DNA of 41,140 bases, from contig SCFE01000060.1 in assembly GCA_004352715.1 (NCBI GenBank), positions 994,159 to 1,035,298 on the forward strand, written 5' to 3'. This DNA comes from Hofstenia miamia (taxonomy: Eukaryota; Xenacoelomorpha; Acoela). Every line of letters begins with the position of its first letter. Position 1 is the first letter of the stretch. Under the pieces are notes generated by a model that was given only the letters and a program-made list of their open reading frames with translations, did not search any database and was not told the origin of the DNA. This document shows positions 41,025 through 41,140 of this stretch, in pieces. The position numbers and the translations under genes are program-made.

Positions 41025-41114
41025 ACGGCCTGAAATAACTTCAGGAGTTACTGAACCGAAAGAGAACTAATGAGACGGCACTGTAATATCGAAAAAGTAT
41101 TGAGTGACGATGAA
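39890..41114. repeat. Repeated segment B, copy 2 (1225 bp)
   Basis: Partner of 35016-36240 with no difference seen. It is followed by TC and then an (AT)n tract that reaches the window edge (41117-41140). Confidence 0.95.
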
Positions 41115-41140
41115 TCATATATATATATATATATATATAT

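Noticed and set aside
1-41140. CRISPR array, operon or tRNA gene
   Set aside because: No regularly spaced identical repeats with unique spacers, no bacterial gene organisation, and no GGTTCRANNCC box with a matching cloverleaf were found on either strand.

Overview
The window is nuclear DNA from an animal, probably an invertebrate. It is strongly AT-rich and gene-poor, and it is packed with decayed transposable elements of many classes. There are no bacterial operons, ribosome binding sites or recognisable tRNA/rRNA genes. The one clearly intact gene is the catalytic subunit of DNA polymerase alpha (18344-22384, minus strand), whose N-terminal, polymerase and C-terminal zinc regions are all of metazoan type. 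I cannot name the species.

Layout. 1-712: 5' end of a non-LTR retrotransposon (LINE) on the minus strand, running off the left edge, with a two-copy 72-bp repeat and a tRNA-like A box in its leader. 3663-4931: a non-autonomous hAT-like DNA transposon with an 8-bp target duplication. 6354-10308: a broken gene for a long repetitive protein that looks like a WD40-type beta-propeller, interrupted by a 770-bp LINE 3' fragment (6639-7408). About 11230-12960: an eroded endonuclease/reverse-transcriptase LINE on the minus strand. 14815-17468: two nested PIF/Harbinger-like elements, both flanked by TTA. 18344-22384: POLA1, with a palindromic-ended MITE-like element (22629-23526) directly upstream of its start codon. 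25982-26753: a relic resembling a Crypton-type tyrosine recombinase. 28537-28711: a small MITE. About 30240-30410: a relic resembling a Merlin/IS1595 transposase. 30740-33430 and 33450-34110: two adjacent LINE fragments on the minus strand. 34533-36150: a broken reverse transcriptase/RNase H polyprotein, partly repeated without visible change at 39890-41114. 37725-38454: a broken coiled-coil gene copy. 39264-39830: the left end and DNA-binding domain of a pogo/Tigger-like transposon.

Assembly. Three features need caution: a 21-N gap flanked by identical 115-bp sequences (27332-27582); a 358-N gap inside an (AT)n tract (36263-36620); and two segments (142 bp and 1225 bp) that recur in the same order about 4.8 kb apart, with a lone N at the end of one copy (34230).

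How the parts relate. POLA1 acts in replication priming. Everything else recognisable is mobile-element sequence or gene wreckage, so there is no multi-gene pathway here. The most unusual item is the repetitive propeller-like protein with recurrent S-S/N-P-C-Q motifs, which I could not assign to a known family.
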